NCBI RefSeq assembly: GCF_023156385.1
Contig: NZ_JAKZAK010000005.1
Coordinates: 182,020 to 246,019 of the forward strand
Reading direction: 5' to 3'
From: Marinobacter xestospongiae
GTDB taxonomy: Bacteria > Pseudomonadota > Gammaproteobacteria > Pseudomonadales > Oleiphilaceae
DNA: 64,000 nucleotides
This document shows, one piece after another, positions 55,101-62,899 of this stretch. The notes beneath the pieces are model-generated. The model did not search any database. It was not told the DNA's origin and worked only from the letters and a program-made list of their open reading frames with translations. The number at the start of each line of letters is the position of its first letter. Within the stretch, counting starts at the first letter, position 1. Position numbers and translations under genes: made by a program.

Positions 55101-55271
55101 GTCCGCGCGAAGCCCTGGCAGGCTGGTTGAAACGATCGCCTCGCGAATGGTGATCTTGGGATCTTCCCGCGCCGGTAAGGAGAAAAAGCTCAGGGCGCCA
55201 TAGAGCATGAGCGCCAGCACGGACAACAGCACCACCGGACGGAATCGGAACGCGGCTTCGGTAAGGTTCAT
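52170..55271 (-). CDS. RND-family efflux pump, inner-membrane component
   Basis: 1033-aa RND transporter with 12 helices and two large periplasmic loops: FFSLPAREDPKITIREAIVSTSLPG near the N-terminus, ALGLLVDNGVVVAEHFKRLL with the proton-relay Asp region in TM4, and the second-half ILGMLALAGIIVNNAIMLIDR. Length and motifs match the hydrophobe/amphiphile exporters (HAE1), closest in look to the VexK/TriC-like group. GAGGAA precedes ATG 55271. Follows its membrane-fusion protein by 10 nt. No outer-membrane factor gene is adjacent, so it probably borrows a TolC-like channel. Confidence 0.92.
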   Translation of the reverse strand: MNLTEAAFRFRPVVLLSVLALMLYGALSFFSLPAREDPKITIREAIVSTSLPGLRADRVEALITRPLEEAILGVSGVEELRSVSSDGQSIIYAKAYDRLNELDQVWDEVEEAVTEATPALPEGTHPPRVNDSFGDVGIITLALTGSDYSLAELHDFAEHSREVIRTLAGTRKVEIIGTVEQRIFIEVSGARLAELGIPPDAIAAALQSRNSLQHGALLDSGDRAFSLVPSGEFQTITDIEQVLIAVPDESPKDTTEANAVIRLGEIANITRGYADPAPRRAYFNGKPAVVLSIIMQPDQSVLDYSERAQVLLDDLAATLPVGLDLDVITWQADQVENAVYGVSSSVVQTLAIVLAFVVLFLGVRTGLIVGAIIPAVMLITLAMMAFLGMSLERMSLATLVIALGLLVDNGVVVAEHFKRLLMEGRNRQQALTLTGRELALPLLSSSLTTILVFLPLMMAEHASGEYTRNISLVILISLLSSWVLALTVTPTLCYLFIKVPAKTATPAPGLFNRVEMAYAGVLTRILRHRLAFVLAMFALLPLGAYLVKTTPAKFFPDSDRAQILVYVNLPAGVTTRTTNDRLQAMMRLIADNERYPELEDFAAYAGFGGPRFVLSLAPLEPAANAGFIVINARNRDAAAAAIPRLRDDFRHGFADVEARISGMFLGPSDPNVIQIQVKGPDADYIVAQSQVIEDMLTSIPGTIDVWSNWYNPVTRVNVEVDQHLAQRAGVTSEDIGNALTSYVSGRTMAQFREGDEVFAIVARAIAGERQDPGRLKTAPVFPQGSADAVPLAQIASINTQPGFGFIHREDLVRTVTVEARNLTLSPEDMAPILQPKLDALNQHLAPGHVVEFDGIVKDSQVGRAALFAGFPLCLGLSVLLLVAQFNGYRRPLIVVLTIPLVIIGVGMGLRIMQAQFGFMVILGMLALAGIIVNNAIMLIDRIDIERRQSRRPDSDIVISASVRRLRPILMTTITTIVGLLPLILGKDVLFYGMASSMAFGLAVGTILTLGVAPALYCLFFGIRIPGHADREPS

Positions 55272-55281
55272 CCGTCATTCC

Positions 55282-56418
55282 TCACTGGTTGTATCGCGCA
55301 ATGCCAACACCCGCCGTTCGGACGGTCTGGCCGGCTTGCAGCAAGTTAACGCCTTTCTGGACCACCAGCTCACCGGGTTCCAGCCCGAAGAGCACTTCAA
55401 TGTGCTGACCGCCAAGCTCACCCAGCACCACCTCCCGGGCGGCGAGCTGCGACTGCCCGTTAACCTGCTCAACCACAAAGACCCGCCCGATTCGCTGGCC
55501 GGCCGGGATATAGGCCGTTACCGGAATCAACAGGGGCGTTGCGTCAGGGTGTTGGTCCCAGGTGGCCTCAATGGTCTCTCCAGGGCGCAGGGAGATATCG
55601 TCGGTTGCCAGCGTGAGGGTGATTGGAAACAGCCCGGCCCGGTTGGCCTGGGAGCCAATCCGGGCGACAACGCCAGTGGTTGATCGTCCGTGATTCAGCA
55701 CCGAGACCGCCAGGGTCTGGCCAGTCTCCAGCGCCTCCCGGACCGGACCGGGAACGTGGATGGTCGCTTCAAGGCCGTCTCGCTCGCCAATCAGGTGGAG
55801 AATCGGCTGGCCTGCGGCGACAAACTCGGCCGGCTCCGCCAGTCGCTCGGTAACTTCGCCCCGAAACGGCGCCAGGAGTGTTGCGTCCTCCAGTCGGTCC
55901 TGTGCCTGTGCAACCTCGGCCTTGAGCGCGTCGACCTGTGCCTGTGCCCGCTCAAACCGGGCCTGGGTCTGGTCAATGGCGGAGCGTGAGGTGGCGCCGG
56001 TGTCTGCCAACGCCAGCCGACGCCGGTAGTCCAGTTCGGCCTCCCGCCGGTCGGCCTCGGCGTTGGCCAGGTTGGCGCGGCGGGCCCTCAGGTCCAGTCG
56101 CAGGGCCTCGTCATCCAGGGTGGCAAGGGGCTGGTGGCGTTCAACGGTGTCACCCAGGTCCACGTCCAGAGACCGGATCATGCCGCCGGTTTCGAATGCC
56201 AGTACAGAACGACGGCGGGCCTGCACGGTGCCACTGAACGTCATCAGCCTGTCGGCGGCGACGTCGGCCGGGCTGACCATCACCGTGCGTGCGACCGGCA
56301 TCTTGGGTTCCGGCGGTGGCGAGCAGGCCATCAACAGCAGGCCGCCGGCGGCAGCCAGGGTAAAGCCAAGCCGCCGGCCGGCCAGGTTGAACAGTATCGA
56401 AGGAGTGAGCGTCGGCAT
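55282..56418 (-). CDS. RND efflux membrane-fusion (adaptor) lipoprotein
   Basis: 378-aa periplasmic adaptor. Signal with lipobox LLMACS (Cys about 31), lipoyl halves (VLAFETGGMIRSLDVDLGDTVERHQPLATLDD and LLAPFRGEVTERLAEPAEFVAAGQPI), a coiled-coil hairpin between them (DLRARRANLANAEADRREAE..., about 100–175) and the beta-barrel/membrane-proximal end. ATG 56418 is preferred over 56499 because the signal peptide begins there. Divergent from a TetR gene, with TetR-type palindromes between; first gene of the pump operon. Confidence 0.9.
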   Translation of the reverse strand: MPTLTPSILFNLAGRRLGFTLAAAGGLLLMACSPPPEPKMPVARTVMVSPADVAADRLMTFSGTVQARRRSVLAFETGGMIRSLDVDLGDTVERHQPLATLDDEALRLDLRARRANLANAEADRREAELDYRRRLALADTGATSRSAIDQTQARFERAQAQVDALKAEVAQAQDRLEDATLLAPFRGEVTERLAEPAEFVAAGQPILHLIGERDGLEATIHVPGPVREALETGQTLAVSVLNHGRSTTGVVARIGSQANRAGLFPITLTLATDDISLRPGETIEATWDQHPDATPLLIPVTAYIPAGQRIGRVFVVEQVNGQSQLAAREVVLGELGGQHIEVLFGLEPGELVVQKGVNLLQAGQTVRTAGVGIARYNQ

Positions 56419-56484
56419 AACGATGTCCGGGTTGGGGCGCCAATGGCCTTTTTGGTCAGCGGCTCCAGGTTGGATTACATAAAA

Positions 56485-56519
56485 TGACTGATGAGTCATA
56501 ATATGACTGACTGGTCAGT
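56485..56519. promoter_or_regulatory. TetR-type palindromes in the pump/regulator divergent promoter
   Basis: TGACT-GATG-AGTCA (56485–56498) and ACTGAC-TG-GTCAGT (56506–56519) lie side by side in the gap between adaptor and TetR genes. The second closely resembles known TetR-family operators. They would let the TetR protein repress both units. Confidence 0.65.
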
Positions 56520-56601
56520 TGACGCAATACCGATGGAATCGATATAAGCACTTCTGCATCAGCAAGAAACCGGCACCGACATCTGCCAGGAGAAGCAGCC
56601 A

Positions 56602-57258
56602 ATGAATTCTGATAACGAGGACAAGCCCTTAACGCGCTCCCAGCGCCGCCGCCGTGAGGATCTGGTGAGAGCCGCGCTAAAGGTCTTTGACGAACACGGC
56701 TTCGAGGCAGCCCGTATGGACGACGTTGCCCGGGAGGCCGAGGTGGCCAAGGGAACGGTGTACCTCTACTTCAAGAACAAGGAAGACCTGTTTCAGGGCA
56801 TGGTTCGGGATGTGGTGGGGCCGGCGCTGGACTCCGTCCGACAGGCGGCCACCCTGGCGAGCCGGCCACCGACAGAGCGCCTGGAGCAATTGGTCCGCTC
56901 GCTGGGCCGTTTTCTGGGGACCGGAGATTTTCGCACCATCCTGCGACTGATGATCGCCGAGGGGCCAAAGCATGAAAATCTCCGGCAATTCTATTATTCC
57001 AATATCGTTGAACCCGGTACGGCGGCCATTCGGCAATGCCTGCAGGATGGCGAGGCCAGCGGGGAGTTCCGCCAGGGCTCAGGGCAGGTGGCGCCGCAGG
57101 TTCTGGCGGGAGCGCCAATGATCGCCGCGATCTGGCAGATCCTGTTTGCCGATTATGCTCCCCTGGACACCGAGAGGCTGCTGGACGATCACCTGAAAAC
57201 CGTTCTGGGAGGCTTGCAGGTGACGGCAGGACAGTCGTCAGCCGCCATCACTCACTGA
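56602..57258 (+). CDS. TetR/AcrR-family repressor of the RND pump
   Basis: 218-aa TetR-family regulator. The HTH is ALKVFDEHGFEAARMDDVAREAEVAKGTVYLYFKNKEDLFQ (about 28–68), followed by a helical ligand domain ending in a TetR_C-like segment. AGGAGAAG precedes ATG 56602. Divergent from the adaptor gene, it probably represses the pump and is relieved by exported compounds. Its 3' end overlaps the convergent DUF1826 gene by 11 nt. Confidence 0.9.
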   Translation: MNSDNEDKPLTRSQRRRREDLVRAALKVFDEHGFEAARMDDVAREAEVAKGTVYLYFKNKEDLFQGMVRDVVGPALDSVRQAATLASRPPTERLEQLVRSLGRFLGTGDFRTILRLMIAEGPKHENLRQFYYSNIVEPGTAAIRQCLQDGEASGEFRQGSGQVAPQVLAGAPMIAAIWQILFADYAPLDTERLLDDHLKTVLGGLQVTAGQSSAAITH

Positions 57259-57886
57259 GCCAGTCGAGACCAATCAACAGCCGGGGATCACCCCGCCCGC
57301 AAGGTGAGCGGTGCACCACACCGTGACCTTCGTTGCCGATCCAGGCCTCACCCTTGAGCAGTGCCACCGCGCCGGTAGGGACATGGCGAATCTCCGCGGC
57401 GCTGGCGGTCTGGTCCGGCAGCCGCCCCGTGTCCCCGTGGCGAACCACACAGGACTCCGGCAGCCACTCCGTACCCGGCCCCAGATACGTGCTCAGTAGC
57501 CGCACCGGAACCCGGTCGGTGTGGAACCGGGGGCACATCGGCCGTTGCAGGGCGTGAAGCCGAACACCAACCGCCGCAGGCTCGAACAGGCAGCGGAACA
57601 TCTCGATCAGGTGATCAAGGTCCGCCAGGAAGGCGCTGGAGCCGGGAAGGTTGGCCGCCCAGGCCGGCAGCAGCTCATGTGCGGACTCTCCGGGGCCGAC
57701 GCTGATAAAGCGCTCCAGGCTGTCGGAGTGCGCCAGCACCGCATCGGCGAACGCATGCAGGGGCGCATCCAGACGGCGTTGCCAGATGGCCAGGTTCACG
57801 GTATCGCGAAAAATCTCAGTCAGGCAGTCGGCAGCTTCGCTTTCAACTGCAGATGGGGGATGGGGGGCTTTCAACAGGGCTGTCAC
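57248..57886 (-). CDS. DUF1826 family protein (zinc-limitation associated)
   Basis: 212-aa DUF1826 protein; recognisable in CPRFHTDRVPVRLLSTYLGPGTEWLPE (about 125–151) and the KGEAWIGNEGHGVVHRSP end, with several conserved His/Cys residues. The biochemical role is unknown, but family genes cluster with Zur-regulated zinc-sparing genes such as COG0523 GTPases and DksA2. GTG 57886 is the start, with GGAGA upstream. A Zur box lies 84 nt upstream at 57970–57987. Confidence 0.82.
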   Translation of the reverse strand: MTALLKAPHPPSAVESEAADCLTEIFRDTVNLAIWQRRLDAPLHAFADAVLAHSDSLERFISVGPGESAHELLPAWAANLPGSSAFLADLDHLIEMFRCLFEPAAVGVRLHALQRPMCPRFHTDRVPVRLLSTYLGPGTEWLPESCVVRHGDTGRLPDQTASAAEIRHVPTGAVALLKGEAWIGNEGHGVVHRSPCGRGDPRLLIGLDWLSE

Positions 57887-57969
57887 AGGGGGTCTCCAGG
57901 AGGCTGGACGGTGGGTTTGTTGCTGTCGGTGTTTGGCGAGTACTCAGCCGTTCCTCGGCAAACGTAGGT

Positions 57970-57987
57970 GTTATGTTATAACATTGT
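57970..57987. promoter_or_regulatory. Zur box between DUF1826 and the zinc-free DksA gene
   Basis: The 12-bp palindrome ATGTTATAACAT (57973–57984), flanked by GTT and TGT, matches the gammaproteobacterial Zur core (ATGTTATAACAT-like). It lies in the 226-bp gap between the divergent genes and overlaps the likely -10 region for DUF1826. Confidence 0.75.
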
Positions 57988-58112
57988 TTTCCGGGTAGAG
58001 ATCAACTCTGTGTCGATCAAACAGCCAATCACCTGAAAAACCCGGTATTATCTGCCGACTCAAAACAACGCCGGTTACGGCCAAGAACAAACTATCTGAC
58101 GGAATGAATGGA

Positions 58113-58520
58113 ATGCTGACGAAGGAAGAACTGCTGGAAGCCCCAGAGGCGGATTACATGAACGAGGCGCAGATCGCCTTCTTCAAGGCCACACTGGAGC
58201 AACTGCGCCAGGACACCATGGACAGCATTGAGGCTGCCAAACAGACCCTGGCGAACCCGCCCGAACACAACGACGATGCCGACCGTGCCGCCTACGAGGA
58301 GGAGTCCCGGCTGGCTTTGCGCATTGTGGATCGCGAGCGCAAACTGCTGCCCAAGATCGAGGCCGCCATGCGCCGCATCGCCACCGGCGACTTTGGCTAT
58401 TGCCTGGAATCCGGTGAACCGATCGGCATCCCACGGCTGCTGCTCCGGCCCACCGCCGAGCTCTGCGCCGAGGTTAAGGCCATCAACGAACGGCGTGAGA
58501 GCGCCTACCGGGACGCCTGA
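58113..58520 (+). CDS. dksA2: Zinc-independent DksA paralogue (DksA2-type)
   Basis: 135-aa TraR/DksA protein binding the RNA polymerase secondary channel in the stringent response. The coiled-coil tip keeps D-x-x-D-R-A (Asp54/Asp57). The C-terminal finger keeps only Cys97 and Cys118; the partner cysteines are Ser100 and Val121, so it cannot form the usual Cys4 zinc site. That matches P. aeruginosa DksA2, which replaces DksA in zinc starvation. ATG 58113 is preferred to 58104 for spacing. It shares a Zur-box region with DUF1826. Confidence 0.9.
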   Translation: MLTKEELLEAPEADYMNEAQIAFFKATLEQLRQDTMDSIEAAKQTLANPPEHNDDADRAAYEEESRLALRIVDRERKLLPKIEAAMRRIATGDFGYCLESGEPIGIPRLLLRPTAELCAEVKAINERRESAYRDA

Positions 58521-58620
58521 CCCGCAACGGTGTGGACCAGCCCCTGATTTCCCGCGTATGCCTAAGCGTGCTAGGTTCTAGCTTGTTAAAAATGGAAAAA
58601 ACGATGGGTAGGAAGACGTT

Positions 58621-60078
58621 ATGAAAGTGATCGTCATTGGCGCGGGTATTATGGGCACCACGTTTGCGGTGTTGGCGAAGGAGCTGGCACCGGAACTGGA
58701 CGTTACTATTCTGGAACGCCTGGAAGGTCCGGGCGCCGGTAACTCCTGGGTGTTCAACAACGCCGGCACCGGGCACGAGGCAAACTGCGAGCTGAACTAC
58801 ACCCCGGTGGACGAAGAGGTCATCTCGGTCGAGAAGGCGTTGAAGATTCATGCCCAGTTCAATGTCGCGAAGCAGTTCTGGGCCTATCTGGTCAACAAAG
58901 GCGCAATCCAGGACCCCAAGACGTTCATCAACCAGACCAAGCACTGCACCATCGTTTCCGAATCCGCGATTGAAGAGCTGCGACTGCGCTTCAAGGAAAT
59001 GTCTGCCCATCATTTCTTTGAGCACATGCAGTACTCCGAGGACTTTGATGAGATTGAGCGCTGGCTGCCGTACCTCATGGAAGGCCGCCCGCGCCATGAA
59101 AAGATGGCCGCCACCGTCATTGAAACCGGCACCGATGTGAACTTCGGGGCGCTGACGGAGCAGATGGCGAACTACGCCGTGAACAAGCTTGGCGTCAAGA
59201 TCGAGTACGGCACCCACGTCAAACGCGTACACCGAAGCCCGGCGGGCAGCTGGCTGGTGGAAACCGAGCGTATGGGCAACGCGGTTCAGTACAAGGCCGA
59301 TGTGTTGTTTGTCGGTGCCGGGGGCGGCGCCTTCCCACTTCTGAAAAAGAGCCACCTGCCATTCCGCGCCCGCTTCAGTGGTTTTCCGGTAGGAGGGCGG
59401 TTCCTGCAGGCGGCCATCACCAGGGAGCAGGCCGACCAGTACCGGGCCAAGACCTACGGCAAGGCCAAAGTGGGCGCCCCGCCCATGTCTGTGCCACACC
59501 TGGATCTGCGGGTGGCGAACGGCCAGCACTATCTGCTGTTCGGGCCATTTGCGTCCTTCAAGCCGGTTCTGGAAAAAGGCCGTGGCTTCATCGACTACCT
59601 CCGGTCCATGCGATTACACGATCTGCCGGGCCTGCTGAACGTTGCCTTGGAGCACTTCCCGCTAGTGAAGTATCTGGTCTCTGAAACCTTTAAAGGCGAG
59701 AGCAGCATGCTGGCGGAGCTGGAGAATTTCGCGCCGGGCATCAGCCGCAAGTTCGACTGGAAAGCGGTGGAAGCCGGCCAGCGGGTGCAGATCATCAAGG
59801 ATGGCGACCTGCAGATGGGCACCGAGATCATCGTGTCCAGCGACAAGACTTACGGCACCTTGCTGGGGGCATCTCCCGGCGCATCGGTGTCGCCGGAAGT
59901 CATGCTGCGATGCCTCGAACAGCTGCTACCCGCCGTGGTAGCCGGGGACGAGGCCAGGCAGAAGCTCAAAGACATCTTCCCCGAAGACAGCCTCGACACA
60001 CTCAGCCACAACCCCGAACGCTACCGGGAGATCCGCGACGCGGTAAACCAGACGCTGGGGATTGTGGCGCCGGTTTAG
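58621..60078 (+). CDS. mqo: Malate:quinone oxidoreductase
   Basis: 485-aa FAD-dependent, membrane-associated enzyme oxidising malate to oxaloacetate with electrons to quinone. The FAD dinucleotide fold VIVIGAGIMGTTFAVLAKEL is at the N-terminus; LERLEGPGAGNSWVFNNAGTGHEANCELNYTP (about 35–65), SGFPVGGRFLQA and the terminal GTLLGASPGASVSPEVML are hallmarks of Mqo. GGTAGGAAG precedes the ATG. Monocistronic, ahead of a convergent Rieske gene. It provides an irreversible TCA step beside or instead of NAD malate dehydrogenase. Confidence 0.95.
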   Translation: MKVIVIGAGIMGTTFAVLAKELAPELDVTILERLEGPGAGNSWVFNNAGTGHEANCELNYTPVDEEVISVEKALKIHAQFNVAKQFWAYLVNKGAIQDPKTFINQTKHCTIVSESAIEELRLRFKEMSAHHFFEHMQYSEDFDEIERWLPYLMEGRPRHEKMAATVIETGTDVNFGALTEQMANYAVNKLGVKIEYGTHVKRVHRSPAGSWLVETERMGNAVQYKADVLFVGAGGGAFPLLKKSHLPFRARFSGFPVGGRFLQAAITREQADQYRAKTYGKAKVGAPPMSVPHLDLRVANGQHYLLFGPFASFKPVLEKGRGFIDYLRSMRLHDLPGLLNVALEHFPLVKYLVSETFKGESSMLAELENFAPGISRKFDWKAVEAGQRVQIIKDGDLQMGTEIIVSSDKTYGTLLGASPGASVSPEVMLRCLEQLLPAVVAGDEARQKLKDIFPEDSLDTLSHNPERYREIRDAVNQTLGIVAPV

Positions 60079-60106
60079 CGCTGGTTTTACGACAGCCACG
60101 GGCGTC

Positions 60107-61345
60107 TCATTTGGCAGACTTGCAGGTCTGCCGGGCCGCTTCCAACCTGTCCTCAACCCAGCGATTGTAGGCCTCCAGGGCGCCTTCATTACGCCCGAAG
60201 GTCAGGGACTGGTTGGCGCCGCTGGTCAGTCCCGCCTGAATTGATTCGCCCAGTTCAAAATCCTCATCCAGCGTGGCGATGGAGATGGCCATGTTGCGTT
60301 GCCAATGGCTCAGGGCCTCCTCACTCAGCGCGGCCGGCGGTGTCGGGATCAGCGATGTGATCACGATGTCGGTTTCATCGGCGCTCACCGGAATCATCTG
60401 AATCCAGTCGACATGGGCTTTCTGGACCAGCAGTGTGGTCTGTGGCGCCAACCCGTAGACAATGTGGGCGACGTCCCTGAGTCGGGCTTCCCTCAGTGAA
60501 TCGCGGGTAACGTCCCGCAGTCGCTCCGTGGGCATGACGACCCGAAAATGCGCGCCCAGTTGATCAGTAACGCAGGTGTTGCTCAGAAAATACGGACCGA
60601 TGCTGTTCTTGTGCGCGAACTTGAAGTGATAGGTTTCCAGTCCACCCTCGGTCACGATCTTCCAGTTGCAGCGCCAGCGTCGGCGATGCTGTTTGAAAAC
60701 GTGGAGCTGATCCAGTCCCAGCCAGGTGAGGTCGCCTTCCACAGGGGCCAGGTGCTGCTTGAGCTGCTGTTCCGCATCCGCCTGGGTTTCGGCGGCCGGG
60801 CACAGCCAGATGAACCCGTGCGTTTCCACGCAGGGGATGGCGCTGAGGCCGTGGGCCTGCTTGTCCAGACCAGGAAAGCAGGTCTGTTCGAAGGGGACTG
60901 AGAGCAGCGCCCCATCTGAGCCGTAGCGCCACGCGTGGTAGGGGCAGGAAAAGGCCTTGGCACAGCCGGAGGCCCGGGATTCGACCCTGGCGCCACGGTG
61001 CCGGCAGGCGTTGTGAAAGGCGTTGACCTTGCCGTCTTCGCCGCGGGTGAACAGGACTGCACCCGTGTGTGTCTCCAGGGACCGGAAATGGTGTGGCCCC
61101 GGCAGTTCGCTGCTGTGCAGGTAGGCCAGCGGAAGCTGTTGGTGGATGGTCTGCATCTCACGCTCAAACCGCTCTGGATCGATATATCGTTCGACCGGCG
61201 AGGCATGGCTTGCCGACGACAGGGTCGTGGTTTTCTCTTGCAACAATTCAAGACAGCGTTCTAACAGGCGTTGTTCGTCCGATCGATGCACGGGTAGGGG
61301 CCTCCGGCCATGGTGGTCTGGATGGTTCCGGACGGCTGTTGGCAT
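60107..61345 (-). CDS. Rieske-type ring-hydroxylating oxygenase alpha subunit-like protein
   Basis: 412-aa protein: Rieske 2Fe-2S site in CRHRGARVE and CPYHAWRYG (about 90–112), and a non-heme iron domain with the His-x4-His facial triad in GLETYHFKFAHKNS (about 210–222). The layout matches aromatic or quaternary-amine (carnitine, stachydrine) oxygenases; without a reductase or ferredoxin gene adjacent the substrate is unknown. ATG 61345 with AGGGA upstream is preferred. Next to a tRNA/tmRNA-like fragment and an AraC regulator. Confidence 0.85.
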   Translation of the reverse strand: MPTAVRNHPDHHGRRPLPVHRSDEQRLLERCLELLQEKTTTLSSASHASPVERYIDPERFEREMQTIHQQLPLAYLHSSELPGPHHFRSLETHTGAVLFTRGEDGKVNAFHNACRHRGARVESRASGCAKAFSCPYHAWRYGSDGALLSVPFEQTCFPGLDKQAHGLSAIPCVETHGFIWLCPAAETQADAEQQLKQHLAPVEGDLTWLGLDQLHVFKQHRRRWRCNWKIVTEGGLETYHFKFAHKNSIGPYFLSNTCVTDQLGAHFRVVMPTERLRDVTRDSLREARLRDVAHIVYGLAPQTTLLVQKAHVDWIQMIPVSADETDIVITSLIPTPPAALSEEALSHWQRNMAISIATLDEDFELGESIQAGLTSGANQSLTFGRNEGALEAYNRWVEDRLEAARQTCKSAK

Positions 61346-61380
61346 TGCCGTCCCTGGTCTGATCAACCTACCGTCTGCCT

Positions 61381-61415
61381 CGCCAGGACGGCAGGTTCAA
61401 ATCCTGCCGCCGACT
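61381..61415 (+). other. tRNA/tmRNA 3'-end-like fragment, possible attachment-site scar
   Basis: T-arm-like hairpin GCAGG-TTCAAAT-CCTGC (61391–61407), extended to 7 bp, followed by CGCCGACT as in an acceptor strand. The preceding GGACG and following CGCC recall tmRNA 3' ends. No matching 5' half lies upstream and CCA is absent, so this is not a complete gene. Such fragments are left at integration sites. Confidence 0.45.
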
Positions 61416-61518
61416 TGTCCATTTCTTGCGTTCTCCGATAGATTGTATCGATAGATCGGCAATCCTTGGTTGGATGACGCGAATGGTCGCTCCATTGAAC
61501 TCCCTGCAAGAACACCTA

Positions 61519-62523
61519 ATGACGCAAACCATCCCCATGCCTTTTCTCGGGGATGTACTGGAAGGCATCGGGGTGCGGTCGCCTGTTGCACAGCGCCTTC
61601 TGTCGGAATGGCAACTGACTGATCGGCAACTGACAGTAACCGGGCACCGGGTGTCCAAACTCGAGTACAGCGGGTTCGTTAAACGTGTGATGTTTGAAAC
61701 CGAAGACCTGTTCCTGGGATTTCTGGACAAACCGCTACCCAGGCGGGCCTTTGGAGTGTTTGCGATGGGCGCTGTGGGATGCCGTTCTCTGCGGGCACTG
61801 GTGGACTATGGCAACCTGTACTTTTCAATGTTCACGGAGCAGTTCCACTGGGAGATCGTGCGCCAGGCGGGCACGGTGGCCCTGGTGCTCAAGTTTGATG
61901 AGCGCAGAAACCTCAGTTACCGGTTTATCTATCAAAGCATGCTGCTGATCTGGCTGCGACTGATCAGCTGGTTCATTGGTGAGGAACTGAAACCCAGAAT
62001 TCTGGCGTTCCGTTTTCCGGAACAGTCCATCGATAGCCATCTGCGTTACCTGTTCGGCGAGCGCCTGACGTTTTCTGCCGACGATAACCGGATTGTGTTT
62101 GATGAGGCAGCAATCGATGTGCCGTTCTCCGCCACGCAGGACGAAGTGTTGCGGATGCTGAAAGACAATCACAACATGATGCTGGTGCGAAACACGGCGG
62201 AGCCGTTCACCAGGCAAACCCGACGGCTGCTGGTGCTCCACCGGGAGACGGGCTGGCTTAAGCAGGCGGACATCGCCCATTCGCTGGGCCTCTCTGAGAA
62301 CCTGTATTGGCGAAAACTGAAGAAAGAGGGCGCCACGTACAGTGGCATTTTGGGCAACCTGAAGCGGGATTTCGCACTTCGCCTGCTGGCTGATCCCAAC
62401 CTGGCCATGGAGGCGATCGCACAGCAGTTACATTTTTCGGAACTGAGTGCCTTCGACAAGGCGTTCAAGAAATGGACCGGATCGACACCGGGGCAGTATC
62501 GTGCCCAGTTGCTGGCTGACTGA
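61519..62523 (+). CDS. AraC-family transcriptional regulator
   Basis: 334-aa regulator with an arabinose_bd-type N-terminal domain (FLGDVLEGIGVRSPVAQRLLSEW, FGVFAMGAVGCRSLRALVDYGNLYF) and a C-terminal AraC double HTH (QADIAHSLGLSENLYWRKLKKEGATYS; LAMEAIAQQLHFSELSAFDKAFKKWTGSTPGQYR). It resembles OruR/ArgR-like or aromatic-pathway regulators. ATG 61519 has a poor ribosome-binding site; ATG 61483 is an alternative. It may control the divergent Rieske gene, from which it is separated by 173 bp. Confidence 0.85.
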   Translation: MTQTIPMPFLGDVLEGIGVRSPVAQRLLSEWQLTDRQLTVTGHRVSKLEYSGFVKRVMFETEDLFLGFLDKPLPRRAFGVFAMGAVGCRSLRALVDYGNLYFSMFTEQFHWEIVRQAGTVALVLKFDERRNLSYRFIYQSMLLIWLRLISWFIGEELKPRILAFRFPEQSIDSHLRYLFGERLTFSADDNRIVFDEAAIDVPFSATQDEVLRMLKDNHNMMLVRNTAEPFTRQTRRLLVLHRETGWLKQADIAHSLGLSENLYWRKLKKEGATYSGILGNLKRDFALRLLADPNLAMEAIAQQLHFSELSAFDKAFKKWTGSTPGQYRAQLLAD

Positions 62524-62570
62524 CACTGGCAGGAGCTGCCGGTTGTTCACTGGAAGAATGGATCAATAAG

Positions 62571-62888
62571 ATGAACAAGTTATCGCAATCGTTGTTCAAC
62601 GAGGACATTCCCAACTGGCGAAAACTGGGTGTTTTCATCCTCCAGATTGCGACCATCCTGTTTGGTGTCATCCACTTTGTGGTGTACTTCCAACCGGGTG
62701 ATGGTTCCAGGGAACTGTATGGCTATTTCAGCGCCATGGTTGCGATGACGGCGGTGGTACAGCTTATCGCAGGCTGGTTTGCGTACAGACATAGAGTGCC
62801 AAGTTATCTCTGGCTAGCTTGCGCGGTCTGGATCATCCTGACGGTGTTCTGGCAAGGGCTGGTGGTCGTGTTGTTGTCAGTGAGCTAG
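62571..62888 (+). CDS. Small three-helix membrane protein
   Basis: 105-aa hydrophobic protein with three probable helices (LGVFILQIATILFGVIHFVVYF, AMVAMTAVVQLIAGWFAY, LWLACAVWIILTVFWQGLVVVLL) and a soluble N-tail (MNKLSQSLFNEDIPNW). Unrecognised. Placed 47 nt after the AraC gene and 11 nt before a CPBP protease gene, so it is likely cotranscribed with them. The ribosome-binding site is weak. Confidence 0.6.
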   Translation: MNKLSQSLFNEDIPNWRKLGVFILQIATILFGVIHFVVYFQPGDGSRELYGYFSAMVAMTAVVQLIAGWFAYRHRVPSYLWLACAVWIILTVFWQGLVVVLLSVS

Positions 62889-62899
62889 GAAACGAAATC

